From Adenanthera pavonina (taxonomy: Eukaryota > Streptophyta > Magnoliopsida > Fabales > Fabaceae), in the NCBI GenBank assembly GCA_026686845.1, contig JAIVEN010000010.1:26510001-26574000 (forward strand): 64,000 nucleotides of DNA, read 5' to 3'. Below, one piece after another: positions 33,827 to 46,389 of the stretch (position 1 is its first letter; each line of letters begins with the position of its first letter). The notes below the pieces were generated by a model that had not been told where the DNA came from, searched no databases, and saw nothing but the letters and a program-made list of their open reading frames with translations. A program made the position numbers and the translations under genes.

Positions 33827-34649
33827 TTTGAACAAATTCAAGAACATGGTAGGAGACCTTATCACTTGGAAAAATTCAAGTCCAAGAGAAGCTAATTGGA
33901 AGAGATTACTTAAAAGATCATGTGCTCCACTAAAATAGCATGTGACTTATGCATTATTGGGCTTGATTAGTATTAATTTCATTTTTATTAATTATGAGCT
34001 AAACTTAAGTGATTAATAAAACCCAATTGGTTAATTAATAGTCTTTTGATGGTCCAACTTGTAAATAAACATGCCATGTGACAAATATATGATTTCATTA
34101 ATGTGTTAGCATGTTTATAAGGGTTTAGACATTATTTTTATTATTTTCTTTAAATTTTTGTCATTTATTTTTATAATATTATTTTACTAGTTTCCGAGAT
34201 CCAATAGGAGTTTTATTTGAGCCCAAAGTCTCCTAATCCTATTAGGATTACTTGAGCCCAAATTAATTAGGTTTTGTAGGCTTATTAGGTCAGCTTTTAC
34301 CTTGCCTATTTAAGGCTAACTTTTATATGCATTTTTCAGAATTGAATGATTAAAGTTTCAAACTTTTGTGAGTTTTTTTTTTTGCATTATTTGAGTGCTA
34401 TGATGAAACTATAACTTATCAAGGAATTGGTCAATCCTTGTGGCATCATCGGAACTTGGGTTCAAGAGACCGGTTCTGTTAGGTTCTAATTCACTTAGAC
34501 CAACATATCATTTCTATTTTCTTGTTTATTCCCTTCTTCTTGCTGTTATTCTATTTTTCAATTTTCGCGTTCCTTGTAATTGCAATGATCCGAGTGTCAT
34601 TCGCTTTAAGTGGGTTCTTTCGACGGGTTCCATAAGGGTTCACCTATCA
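33814..34649 (+). repeat. 3' LTR of LTR-C element
   Basis: It runs from TGATAGA to ACCTATCA, matches 27084-27916 throughout, and is followed by CCCTT at 34650-34654. Confidence 0.93.
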
Positions 34650-34656
34650 CCCTTCC

Positions 34657-37218
34657 TGTAACACTCTACTCTAACGCACCTCTACTCTTATCCAATTGTT
34701 TCAAAAACTGACTAAACCAAATCATAACACCCTAACTTTAACTCCCAAGAAACATCAAAACCTCAAAAGGACACCAAATACCCAAAACAAGGTTGGGGCT
34801 GTGACCAACTACAGTGACACTGTAGCCTCAGTTAGGTAGAATGGGATCAAGTCGTGGCCACTACAGTAGCGCCGCAGTGTGAAATAGTCAACAGCACTTG
34901 GCATCGTAACACTCCTTTGTTGATACCATATTAGTAAATTTTAACTCTCATAGCAAATTTTCACCTCGTATAACTTCATGCTCTGATCTTTAATTGACTT
35001 GATTCTGACTTTTACAGGTCATTCTCATCCCAATCTAACCATAGACACCAATTTCACTCGAATCCAACTCCGTATGGAGATTCTGAATGCCCCGCACTAT
35101 TTTGGCCACTTTTTAGCCAAAACTCACAACTTACCACCTCTATGTGCCATCAAAGGCAATTTGGCACTCAAGGACCATTCACATATGTCTTATTTGGCTT
35201 AACCAACTTGTTGAAGAAAGTTTCACTTCAAAGAAACCTCTCCTCCAAGATTTGTCCAACTTGAACCTCAATTCCACATAATGGGCTACATGCCAAAACA
35301 CATATACTAGACCTAAAACTACCTTTAGGCTCACTCATATGTCCAGTCTAACACACAGACACCTGCTCTTACATTAATTACCCATACTAGGGTATACAAT
35401 CATACTATGTTGCATGTCCATCAACTACAAACTTGGCATATATCCATAACTACACCATTCATCATCCTTTAACATCATCAATACAACATTATCACTTTAC
35501 TTACACATACATAACCACATACATCTCTATACTCCCAGGATACACATATAGACAACCAAACTATAGCAATTTATTTGGCACAATATTACATAAATGAAAT
35601 TACAAACTACTTATTATACATGAAATTCTCGAAGATGGAAAGGCCTGCAACTCCATGGTCTTCTTTAGACTAGTACCAGAGTGTTTACTCGAAATGTTAG
35701 TCATGGGAAGGGGGTGTGAGACAAAGTCTTAATAACCGGGACAAACACACACACAAAATAATATCATTAGTATCACACATATATGTAAATGATGTCATGC
35801 GATGCAAAATGCTATAGTATGCATGCCTCCCTCCACATAGCTAAAACCATGAGCTGGCATCATAACATGACATTTCGTATAGGTGACTCTCTTCTAACAG
35901 TTGGTGAAGACTAATTCTGGGACATCACCAAGCTCACCTCACACTAGTGTACTCGTCCAAAGATAACACTAATATTTGGATCATGGTTCTCCTTTCCCTG
36001 GACCACCATAAATTGATGGTGATTTAAGGAAGGTGTAGTCTATTGCCGTCTTGCTTTTTGGGCCATAGGAGAGGATTTAACAATAGGGATCCCTTCCTTA
36101 TTTCACCATATCATATATCATCATATCATATATCATATCTCATCATCACCACCCAATCCATTATTTCTCACAATGTATATGTGATGATATTCATGCCATG
36201 TCACTATACAATCATCATCATTATCGTATTTCTCAATGTCATGCTAGCATGCTATGAAATCACATAATGCCACATCATCATATGCATATCACTATGCAAT
36301 CATCATCATATTTATCATCATAATATACTATCTCATCTAACCATGTGTATACAACATTATATAGAAAAATCATATACATACACATAACAATATCGTGGTA
36401 TGAATGGAGACAAACATATATATATCAACATATAACACATATACAAACACCTAGTTACCTCAGGTTGTCAATACTACACCATGCACACAGGAGCTTAGGC
36501 AAGCCTCTGGAGCATCCATCACTAACTATACGCTCTAATTAGCCAATCAATCACTACAACATCATAATACCTTTTATTAACATAAAACACATAATGATCC
36601 ATAACTCCTAATTTCATCATTCAAGCTTAGCATTTAGTTCCAACCTGGGGTTCCACTCAACTCATCATAATCCAATCAAAACTCATACCCAAGCTTCAAT
36701 AAGACTAAATCATACTCCAATAATCCCTTTATACCTATTTCAATTGGTGGGAATCAACCAAAAATGGACTCCCATGCATACCTATGAAAATCAACTTAAA
36801 ATCAAAGAGAAAAAAGAAGAGGAAGGGAGTAGATCCATATACCAACTAAGCATCAACCTTCTAAGGTCCCAAAACTGCTTCCTAAGGTCGAGTCCACTGA
36901 GCCTTAGCAGAGAATCTTCTGTCTCACTCCATATTCCTATCTTTCGCTCGATTGAATCTCGCCCTAATTTATCTGAGTTTAGGGTTTAGCATCATGGCGA
37001 GCAATAAGTTCACTGCGGCGTGAGACCCTTATGTCTGAAAAATTTATCAAAGTTTCAAATTATTCACCACGGCGCCCCTGTTCAGGCCACAGAGTGGAGT
37101 ATTTTTGTCTCTACTTTGCTCTTTCTCTGTCTTGGTTCCTTTGACCCTGCACATGCCACCAAGTATGCTTCTCGTTAGCTTGAGACTAAGTCAGGATAGT
37201 ATACTGAGGATTGTTGCA
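34657..37218 (-). repeat. LTR-A copy 4, solo LTR (2562 bp)
   Basis: It begins TGTAACACTC and ends GGATTGTTGCA, flanked by CTTCC at 34652-34656 and 37219-37223. No primer site or gag of its family adjoins. Its left duplication overlaps the CCCTT duplication of the LTR-C element, so it inserted 2 bp outside that element, later than it. It lacks the 30-bp minisatellite seen in copies 1 and 3. Confidence 0.85.
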
Positions 37219-37223
37219 CTTCC

Positions 37224-38790
37224 AATACTATTTTTTGATAATATGCAAACATAATTTAGTTGAATTGTAAAAAAAATCAAATCAAATTATATCATATTAT
37301 AGAAATTCACCCAATATCTCAAATTAAAGTTTTATCTGCTGAAGGAACCATATTTTGCAAGTTACTCATGCTATGACAATTGAAATGAATCAAGGATTTA
37401 TTGTGTTACCTAATATAACTTAAGGATTATATTTTCATTTTTTTAAGGCAAAAATACATATAACCTCCTTAAATTTTAAGTCGGGGCCAAATCAAAAAGC
37501 CTTGCATTCTCTTGAATATTCCATTGCATGCATTGCATCATAATAAGCTTCCCCTCAAATAGGTGCAAAAAAAAAAACAACATAAAATTTTCCATTTTAC
37601 ATGCATCTTTCACTGTGTGCATTGCATTATAATAAGCTTAGACTTTGCGTAAGGAAAATATGAAATCCTCATGCTAAAAAAAAAACAAGAAGAAGAACAA
37701 AACTTGCACTGTTAATTCATCATACATAATCCATTGTGTTCAATAAGCTTCCATTAAGGCTAGTGCAATCACAAAATCAAAGAGATGTTGCATATCATGC
37801 ATGTTTTAATGTTACATTGTAAAAGCCAACATCCAAGTCCTCCATCATATTAGGCATAATAAAACCTTGCATTACGACATGTATCTTTCCAAAGTCTTGC
37901 ATCATGACAAGTGCTTAAAGTCTTGTAATGTAACGGGCACCTTAAATCCTATATCACAACAGGTATCTTCTCAAGTCTCACTTCATAATGGGTACCCAAT
38001 AAAAGCCATGTTACGCAGGCCCCTTTAAAGGCTAGTTACATTAGCACCCCAATAAAAACCCTGTTATGCAAGCCCTCTCAAAGGCTAATTACTTTGGCCC
38101 CTAATAAAAAGCCTAGTTTTGCTGGTCCCCTTGCAAGTTTTGCAGACTCCTTTAAAGTCCAGTTACGCTAGCCCCCTACCAAAGCCTTGTTACGTAGGCC
38201 TACTCAAAGCCCAATTTGGTTGTTCATGCATTTCCCCCTCCCCCCAAACAAAATATTTGTTCCCTTCTTCATTTGTTTTTAAAGTACGAATATCATTAGA
38301 TGATCTCATTTAGAAAGAAATGTAGAGGTGCATTTGTCAACATGATATTTTGTTTGGATCATACTACCACATTTGTTTGTTCACATGATTGCATGCTTTA
38401 TTAATCTGAATCTAACATGGCCTAGTTGTCCATTTGTGTCATATCGTTACATATTGCATAAGCTCGACTCTAGTTGAAGTTAGTCATTTATTTGTGCATC
38501 TATTTGAGTTTAGTTCCATTTAGCTATTCCTTGAGTCACTATCACATTGTATGCATGCTTTGTATGCGTGAATTATCCTTTCACCAAAATCTTTTAAATT
38601 AAGTCATTCATGGTCCAAAGTAGAGTCTTGTGTACTCTAACCTCATGTCTTATTACATCTTGTTGTGTCAGGGGCAAGTAAGTCTTTGTGTGTTACATGC
38701 ACAAAAAAATATTTGTTCTTATCTTTACTTGTTCCTTATATGAGAACTTCAAAAACTACATTTTTTTTCTTATTCTCCATAAGAAACAAG
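37224..38790. other. unassigned, perhaps 3' interior of a gypsy element
   Basis: AT-rich sequence with no recognised protein. It includes repeated phrases of the type TGCATTGCATCATAATAAGCTT (37520-37640) and a short tandem array (37990-38215). A candidate polypurine tract follows at about 38795. It could be the untranslated 3' part of a gypsy element, but this is weak. Confidence 0.35.
37990..38215. repeat. degenerate tandem array, about 50-bp unit
   Basis: Four or five diverged units of the pattern GTTACG(C/T)(A/T)GGCCCC...CAAAGGC...CCCCAATAAAA. Units alternate between TTACGC, TTATGC and TTACGT variants. Confidence 0.6.
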
Positions 38791-38794
38791 TAAA

Positions 38795-39080
38795 GAGGGG
38801 CAACTATGAACATCTTATTTTGTCTAAATATTTTGAAAAGAAAAGAAAAAAATAAAAAAAATAAGAAATAAGAAATAATAATAACTAAATTTGTTTAATT
38901 AACTTCTGAGTTAATAAGGTAATTTACATAAAAATTTATTATAAAAATAAATTAAAAAAGGAAGAGAATTATCAAAAAAACAAAAATAACCTCTCTTTAG
39001 TTTGTATCTTTTAAGATTTATAAAAATACAAAAAAAAGAGACTTAATCTCTTAGTTTAATTTGTTTCTTTTAAGACTTAT
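38795..39080 (+). repeat. possible polypurine tract and LTR start
   Basis: GTAAAGAGGGGCAACTA is followed by TGAACATCTTATTTTGTC. A purine tract directly followed by TG and a conserved ATCTTATTTTG phrase is the layout of a 3' LTR start in plant gypsy elements. No matching second LTR, right end or target duplication was found. The downstream part is very AT-rich. Confidence 0.3.
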
Positions 39081-39539
39081 GAAGAAAAATATCAAATTAA
39101 ATACATTTTAGGTTTCCATATTTCTCTTAACTATCCAATTTTAAATTTCAAGTTCTTTCAAAAAACCTTGTAATTGTATTATTGATGTTTTGTTCTACTG
39201 AAAATTTCCAAAAAAAAAACCTTGTTACTTAAATAAATAAATATTATTAAAAACAAAAGAAAAAAATAAGAGGGAGAGAGAGAGCCATAAAACAACTGGT
39301 TTTTAGCATTTTGGTTATTATAGATTGCCTTTGGTATTAGCCATGTTTTGTTAGGTATATAGTGAACTCTCTAGTAGGAACATTGCTTGTTTTACAATGA
39401 AGTATGCTAAGGGAAGTTGGAATCAATCTTGCATTTATACATGCTTCTTGTTCTTTTCTCTTGATTTTAATCACTTATTTTGTGTTAAGATACTGGAAGA
39501 ATAGCTTCTTTGTGTGGTCACACTAAGTTATGTTCCGCA

Positions 39540-41770
39540 AGTCCTTAAACTTCTCTTATTTGCCTATCGGGCCTAATAGGATCTGGTTTAAGAGTTTTGT
39601 TGCCTTACTTGTACGTAGTAAGGCAAGTATCTTGTTGAATGATTGGACTAATGTATCTAACAAAGTGAAGGGAGATATTTGGGACAATATCTCGATATAT
39701 TAGACTATATACTTATCTTATTATTTAACTATTATATGTATCTATATCACTAACTTCCTTCTTTGCATGTACATTGTAGCTAACTTATGGCATGCTTCTT
39801 GATAATAGTTTGGTGAAGAAGAAGATGATAAAATATACAGGGGAGTATTGGAAGGCCTTTCAAAGCAATATCCCCACTATATACATCTTTAGTTACTTGA
39901 AGGGTTACAATCCTTGCGATGATTATCAGTTTCTTGATAAAGAAACTTGACATGCTTTTATGAAAAGTCGAGAAGATCCTACATTTCAAGTTAGTAAATG
40001 TAGACTGAGGAAATGAATTGATTTCATTTTTTATTGATTTCTAGACCTAAACTTATTTTGTTAACAAGAGAAAAGAGTAAAAGGTCAAGAGTTACAATCA
40101 AAATATTTGTATCCCTACACATTGTCTCATGGGGGTTATGACGGGCTTAAGGAAAAGATTATGAAGGAGAAGTGGAAAGGGAGATGAGAAGCTTCTCAAT
40201 TTAACCCATCCATTGTTATTAATCCTCCATCTCCACCTATTCACCATGACAAATGGAAGAAAGCACATAGGAAAAAGAAAGAAGAATATGTCACCGAGAA
40301 GGGTTGTATGGTTGCTGGGAGGATTGTAGGTAATTTATGATCAATCAATTGGCTTTAGTATTTAATGTAGGTTCTATTTATGTTTCCTATTGAATGTTAC
40401 AGGATGAGCTTCAAGAACAATACTCCCAAAGGAACTTTACTCATATTGGATGGAAAGATATCTTGGCCACTACTCTAGGGAAAGAAGAGCATTGTGGTCA
40501 TGTCAGGGTAGTTGGAGGAGGAGTTGGCATCAGGGAGTACTTTGGAGCACCTTCACATCATGTCTCATGAATAATGACAAGGGAGGAGATAGAAATAATG
40601 TTTGAAGCAAAGGTCAAAGCACGAGTGGAAGCAAAGATAAAAGCTTGGAAGGAGCAAATGATGTCTATGTTTAGCTCATTAGGGTTTCCTTTATAGATGA
40701 ACTCACCTGCTGAGATGAACAGCTCTCCCGTTGCTCATAGCACAAAATGGAGTTGTACACCTAGGCCAGTACCAAAGGATCATCTACTACAAGCAATTGG
40801 AGAAGCATGTGAGCTCTATTAGAGGATCCCCATAGGCGTTTAGTTACATATGAGAGAGTTCACAACTTAGGGCAATTAATCCACCACAAACAAATCAAAA
40901 AAGATCAAGTGAGGGTGGCAATTGAATGGGTTAGAGTTGTAGATGCTCTAGTCCTATTTCCCAATAATGAGGTTGTAAAAGTGGGGCAAGCCCTGAAGAA
41001 TTTTAGTTTGTGGCCAAGTAAATTGGTCCAAGTGGTTTCAGCTCAGGTACTTAATATCTTATTACTATCTTGAGTTTCCTTATACTTTATATTTTATATG
41101 GCTTGTAATTTTTATTAAACATTACTTACTTATGTAGGAAATTGCTCCATCAATGCCTTAATCCCAATCCCAAATGGGTGCCTTAAAATGTTTATGTGTA
41201 GAGACAATGGACATCAAGTAGCTTGTGAGGGTTCATATTGATTTAGGGATTGTGTCTAATTTGCATGATTATGACTTCTACATTTACTAGAAGGATATGA
41301 TGGAGTTCTTGATGAATGCTAAGCAAAACATATCAATTTTGCAATTGTTTGTGAAGTAAGTATATTCTAATCTCAAAATGATATCCAAGCATTCAACTCT
41401 TAAAATTAACATATCTATAATATCATAGGTATCCCCATAACCTTTGTAACTTATCAGGAAAAAGTTATTTGTTTGGATTCATTTGCCCACATCGCATCCA
41501 ATGCCTAGGGAATAAGGAAAGTGAAATAAAAACCTACATCAGTTCCATACTCCAGGAAGGCAATAAGAAATGTTTCCTTGCACCATATCATCACGGGTAA
41601 GAAAAAGTTTGTAATTGTTATGATATTGTGATTTTGTGTAATTCAGTCCTTATTTTGTAGGGACCATTGGCAATTGATGGTTGTTTGCCCTTGGCAAAAT
41701 GCCATCACTTGGTTCTACTCTATATGGAAAGAGTTGGATGACAAATTGAGGGATATGATTGAGATATAAG
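39540..41770 (+). pseudogene. CACTA transposase and Ulp1-like protease relic
   Basis: Broken reading frames match the plant En/Spm-type transposase (Transposase_24 type) followed by a Ulp1-like cysteine protease domain found in many CACTA elements. Segments in order: SILLNDWTNVSNKVKGDIWD near 39620, DNSLVKKKMIKYTGEYWKAF near 39810, SHGGYDGLKEKIMKEKWKGR near 40130, PPSPPIHHDKWKKAHRKKKE near 40240, GGGVGIREYFGAPSHH near 40515, then VRVVDALVLFPNNEVVKVG near 40940. The protease-like end has CFLAPYHH, then after a gap HWQLMVVCPWQNAITWFYS near 41670, including the conserved His-Trp. Stops, frame changes and possible introns break it, and I found no terminal repeats that frame it. Confidence 0.65.
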
Positions 41771-43214
41771 TGTGCTTGTGTAAGATTTTGCTTTGTGATA
41801 TTTATTAGTCCATGATATAATTTCTTGTGTGTATTTGATCATTAGAGATTTGGAATATATGCTTGATATTATCACCTCAGGCATTGTTGGTTCATACAAA
41901 GGGGTAATTATAATTTTCACTATTTCATTTTGTTCCTTTGTGAGTTATTCATGTTTTGATGGACTTCGAATTTGTAGAGATTTGATAATACTGAACCTTT
42001 TCCTGAAGAGGAAATTGAAAACATTAAGATCTAGAAGGAAAAATTTTTTCTAGAGGCCATTCCACATTGAAGGTTAGGTTATATAATTTAAAGGTTGAAA
42101 CTAGTAGTCAGTCTTGCTATAATTTTTCTATCTTTAAATTGTCTTTGTACTTATTATTGGAAGAAAATTGGAGAAAATCAGTAGATAATTAGTAGCTTGG
42201 ATTGGCAAGTTTTGTTGTTTTAGTTGGCAATATGTATATTGATGGGTGTTGAAATGATTTACTTAAGTGATTTTCTATTTTCAATGAATGATAGTATAAG
42301 AAAGGGACTAGTTTCTTGGGTTAAATTCAATGTAAATTAAGGACTTTAAATGTTGGATTATTTCTTATTCACTATAGAGGGTCAATGAGTTTATCTTGTG
42401 TTTTCTTTACAATACATATTATTTACATGTTTTAACTGGCTTCTAGGAGTTTACGTTCACCATTTTTTGCTTAAATTTTAATGTACTTGATGCCATCTAT
42501 ATATACATTTGTTTTGAGATTGCATAAGTGTGGAGCAAGCATGAGGCTTGCCTTTTTTATGGCTTGCATGTGTTTTGTATTTCTCACAATAATTTTACTA
42601 AACATCTACATGCATATGTTGATTGAGTTCAATCATGGATGCTGTTTTGATTCACTTGAGTTGTACAAGGTTTTTAATATATGATCATATTTCTTTATGT
42701 CGGAAAGCGTTTTATTCTTCTTCTTGCTGTTGTTGTTTTTGTTATAGGATTAAATATGCATGTAGTTATATGTTTCTACACTATTTACAACCCAATTGTA
42801 TCTAAATGTTCTTACATTCTACGGTCATGCACCATATTTAACTATTCCTTATCTTCACAGTAAATATCATTTATATCACATATTGATAATTCTTTACTTA
42901 TGACATCTTCTGCAGGGGTTTATAATAGGGGAAGATGCATCTATGGTTGAACATTCTTCAAATATTAACTCCAAAATGATATTATAAGTTAGTACGATTA
43001 GATTTTGTTTGACAAAATCTTTTTGATTTAAGTAGGCAGAACTATGATCTTTAGAGTCCAAGTCTGTATAGTTTGGTTAAGGAAAAACATGATTGCTTTT
43101 TCTGGATTTGATGTTGAATTATGGAAAAACTTGATTTGTTGAGTCTTGATTGGTTTCTAACTTTAAAGTGGCTATTGTTTATATAGAATATTTTGGATAA
43201 ATGTAGTTATAGGG
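41771..43214. other. unassigned region after transposase relic
   Basis: AT-rich, with small ORFs on both strands and no recognisable protein. Part may be the 3' end of the CACTA relic; no CACTA terminus was found. Confidence 0.4.
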
Positions 43215-43643
43215 AGGATGGATGTCAAAATTGGCCAAAATAGTATTGGGCATCTAGAATCTCCAAATGGAATTGGATTTGAGTGAAATTAATGTCCATG
43301 ATTAGATAATGATGAGAGTAACCTGTAGGAGTTGAAATCAGGTCAATTGGGGGTCGGAGTAAGAATTTATGCACATTGGAATTTGGCCTAGAAAATCAGT
43401 AATTTGCTGATATGGATGTTGATATTGGAGCCACGATGCCAGGTGCTTGGCCATGGCACCAAGCCTCATTGCCTGGTTGAGGCCATGGCAGTACTGTACC
43501 AAGCCGCGGCTTCATCCTATTCTGGTGCCTTTCAAGTGTTTTTCCATTGCTCTGATGTTTTGAGAAGTGAATTTGGGCTGCATTCGATTGGTAGTTTAAG
43601 TAATTGGTTAAGAAATAGAGGTTTGATTCGATAATGTGTTACA
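43215..43643 (+). repeat. LTR-A copy 5, fragment
   Basis: About 430 bp match, as reverse complement, the first 430 bp of the copies at 28071 and 34657, ending in ATGTGTTACA at 43643. The rest of the LTR is missing to the left. The ORF at 43404-43634 lies inside it and is fortuitous. Confidence 0.75.
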
Positions 43644-45708
43644 TCGGCTAGCAGTTCATTGGAACATTGTTGAAACTTGGTAAGAAGTTAGTGACCCAAA
43701 AGTGACAGAGATGAGAAGGTGAGAGATTAAATGCTGATTAGGGCAATAAATTTTTGTGGAAGCTTTAAGAGACCCAAACACATACCTCTTCAAGATTCTG
43801 TGATTGTGTCTATTTTGTTAAGGGGGGAAGGAAATTTTTCATGGATTACATGACTTTGTTGATTTTATGCATATGGCAAGGAAAACTTTCATCTCACGAG
43901 TTTTGTATTTGTTTTCTTAGTTTTGTAGCATGAAAATGGAAAACTCAAAGCACCAAATTCCAAGAAGAAATAGAGATAGTCATGCAAAACTCACCTAGTA
44001 ATCATGCAACCAAAACCTTGGGTGGACTTGAGCAGAGACAAATGTGGAGCAAGATGACCCATAATAGTAACCGATAAACATAGTGTAACAAAGGAAGAAG
44101 ATTACCCCATAGAGCAATGGAGGAAGAAAAGGCTTCGGGTGGCAGAAGTTTGGGATGGTATGCAGAGTTCCAAACACAATAGTAAAGGTTTTCTGGCCAA
44201 AAAACTATATCACTTCTTTTTGCTATTTCTTAATGTAAGCATTGATGAGAATGATAAAGACTACAAAATAAATTTCCTCCTTCTTGCGAGACCCAAAAGT
44301 TCAAAAATGCATACTTGGCAAGAAAGAAAGCTTGTTACATGCTTTGAGAGATTGTAGGCTTGTTAAGAGCATATGGTATGAACTTGTGAAAACCAATTTT
44401 TTTGTCCCTTCTTTCTCTTTTGGTTTTCAAGACTAGTTTAACTATAATCTGAATAGAGAAGTGGGGAAAGTGGAATCAGTTCCATGGTTGGATATTTGGT
44501 GATATGCCACGTGGCAATTTTAGAACCAGAGAAACAAGGAAGTTTTTGATAGTTCATTTATAAGAGACCAAAATCTTGCACTTACTATCACTAACTTGCA
44601 AAGAAGCATGCATTAGAGCTCTCTAGGAAAATTTTTCAGTATAAATATGTGTGAATGGGTTATTATCTTTTCTATTTATAAAGTTGAGGCATCGGGTATG
44701 TTGGAGGGTTTAGGACTTGTATGGCAAGTTAGTTTCATATGGTTAACTATAGTCAGACTCACTGAACTTAGTATTGTTCACGAGGCCACCCATTTGGATA
44801 CCATATATATGCTCAATTGTCCTATCTATCACAGAAATAAAGAGGAAAGAATGGAGAGTAAATTTCGTGGATACTAGAAAAGAACTAAATTGGATAACCC
44901 TGATGGATTAGCCAATTTTGCTATGAGAAGTAAGTTGTCATCAATTAATCTTGTAGAGCCACTAGATTTCATCAGTGACCTTGCTATTAAGGATCTTGGG
45001 GTCTCACCCCACTTTGATGAAGTCTGCTTTGTTCTGGGCTTTGCCCACTATTGTTTTACCTTAAAAAAATAGAAGCAAGGCTCACAAGCTCAAAAATGGG
45101 TAAGAGAACAGATAGGACGGTATAAAATAATTGATGGCCACCCTTAATAGAACTTCATTTTCTTTTTTAAGATTAAACAAGATTAGAGTCACTCAAATTA
45201 AGAAAAAAGGATAACAACTTCCAACATACTGAAATCCACATGAACATTAAATTGTAACATAAAAAATGTGCACAAATCTAGCAAACCATAAGTTAAACCA
45301 TTCGAGCTAACAAGTGCTGCAAACATGCCTCAACATTCAATTAAATAGCTGCTAAGTCTAACAAAAAGAAAAAGAAACAATGTTCTAGTTTTCCATTTGA
45401 TTATCTAATTCTTTATAATTGTCCCTTCACCAAACTCATATTTGATGGTCCTCAGCTGCACAGTACCTATAACAACAAAATATTTTTCATCACAATCATG
45501 AAAAACCAAGAAAAAATTAATCCTAAATACATAAATAAAATAGACTAATTCCAGCTAGACATGTAAACATGCACTTTTAGGTTCGTTAGCTAGGACACTA
45601 AGTGCCCATTTAGATTACCTTTTTGTAAAAGGTCTGTTAGAATAACCACAGTTTACAAAAATGAAGTTTAGATAAAAGTAGAGAAGTTTATCATAAACCA
45701 ATTTTACA
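43644..45708. other. unassigned AT-rich region
   Basis: I see no complete gene. A 60-codon plus-strand ORF at 44890-45072 and a 76-codon one at 44647-44877 have somewhat protein-like composition but no motif I recognise. Confidence 0.4.
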
Positions 45709-45849
45709 TTATTCTCTCCCACTTGAAGGAACTCTCCCCCAAAGTCTAGATTTAGAAAATCTTCCCAGCGAGCAAGATAGGAAAAGCAGAGATCTGAGTA
45801 AAGAAACTTCTTTTCAAAGGTTCAAATATTCTTCAACTCTAGAAATTTC

Positions 45850-46127
45850 TTCTAATGGAAGAGATATTGGTGGAGATTATCATTATGCAGAAAAATAACA
45901 TGCTCTTCCATAACAATTTTTGCTCTTGATGGCATGGCAGATTGATGAGATGGAGCAAGAACATGTTGAAATTGGACATCAACAACTTTGGAAGCCACAA
46001 CTTCCACTGATGGAAATTGTGAAGATTGTTTTTGTGCTTGTTCCTTCTTCAAACTTTCGCCTTTCTCTGAAGAAACTTCACTTTTAGGATCAAACCCTGG
46101 AGAACCTTGAGATTCTCCATCATCATG
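45850..46127 (-). pseudogene. element E coding fragment, downstream part
   Basis: The minus-strand frame reads GESQGSPGFDPKSEVSSEKG, then KKEQAQKQSSQFPSVEVV and IVMEEHVIFLHNDNLHQ before a stop. It is hydrophilic, rich in Ser, Gln, Glu and Lys. No known domain is visible. Its position, across the C3 insertion from a coiled-coil gag-like start (51525-51810), suggests it is the continuation of that frame. Confidence 0.4.
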
Positions 46128-46389
46128 TACTACAAGAAAATAGTTATTTTGTCATAGAATTTTCTCATAGAATAAAAATTAATGAGAACTTGTTACGGAA
46201 TTTCTTGTGAATAAATAACTATAGGTAATTTCTCTCGAACATTTCTCATGGTATAAAAAGAGTGAGAACATTCTGAAAGAAAGTTGTGAGAAAAGTGGAG
46301 AGAATGTTCTTGTGAGTTAGCATGAATTTGGCACCACAATTTCTCATGGACTGAGTCCATGAGAAAACAATGAGAAAGTAATGCCAAAA

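Larger units (their letters stand above)
27084..34649 (+). mobile_element. LTR element with gag but no visible pol (LTR-C)
   Basis: Two LTRs of 833 and 836 bp share TGATAGA starts and TATCA ends and frame an internal region. CCCTT at 27079-27083 and 34650-34654 is the target duplication. A primer site follows the 5' LTR and a polypurine tract precedes the 3' LTR. A gypsy-type gag lies at 31333-31730. I find no protease, reverse transcriptase or integrase between it and the 3' LTR. A solo LTR-A (28071-30590) interrupts the leader. Without it the element is about 5.0 kb. It is probably non-autonomous, mobilised by a relative with pol. Confidence 0.9.

Noticed and set aside
43404..43634. 76-codon ORF as a small gene
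   Set aside because: It lies within an LTR-A fragment and is not shared in frame with the other copies.
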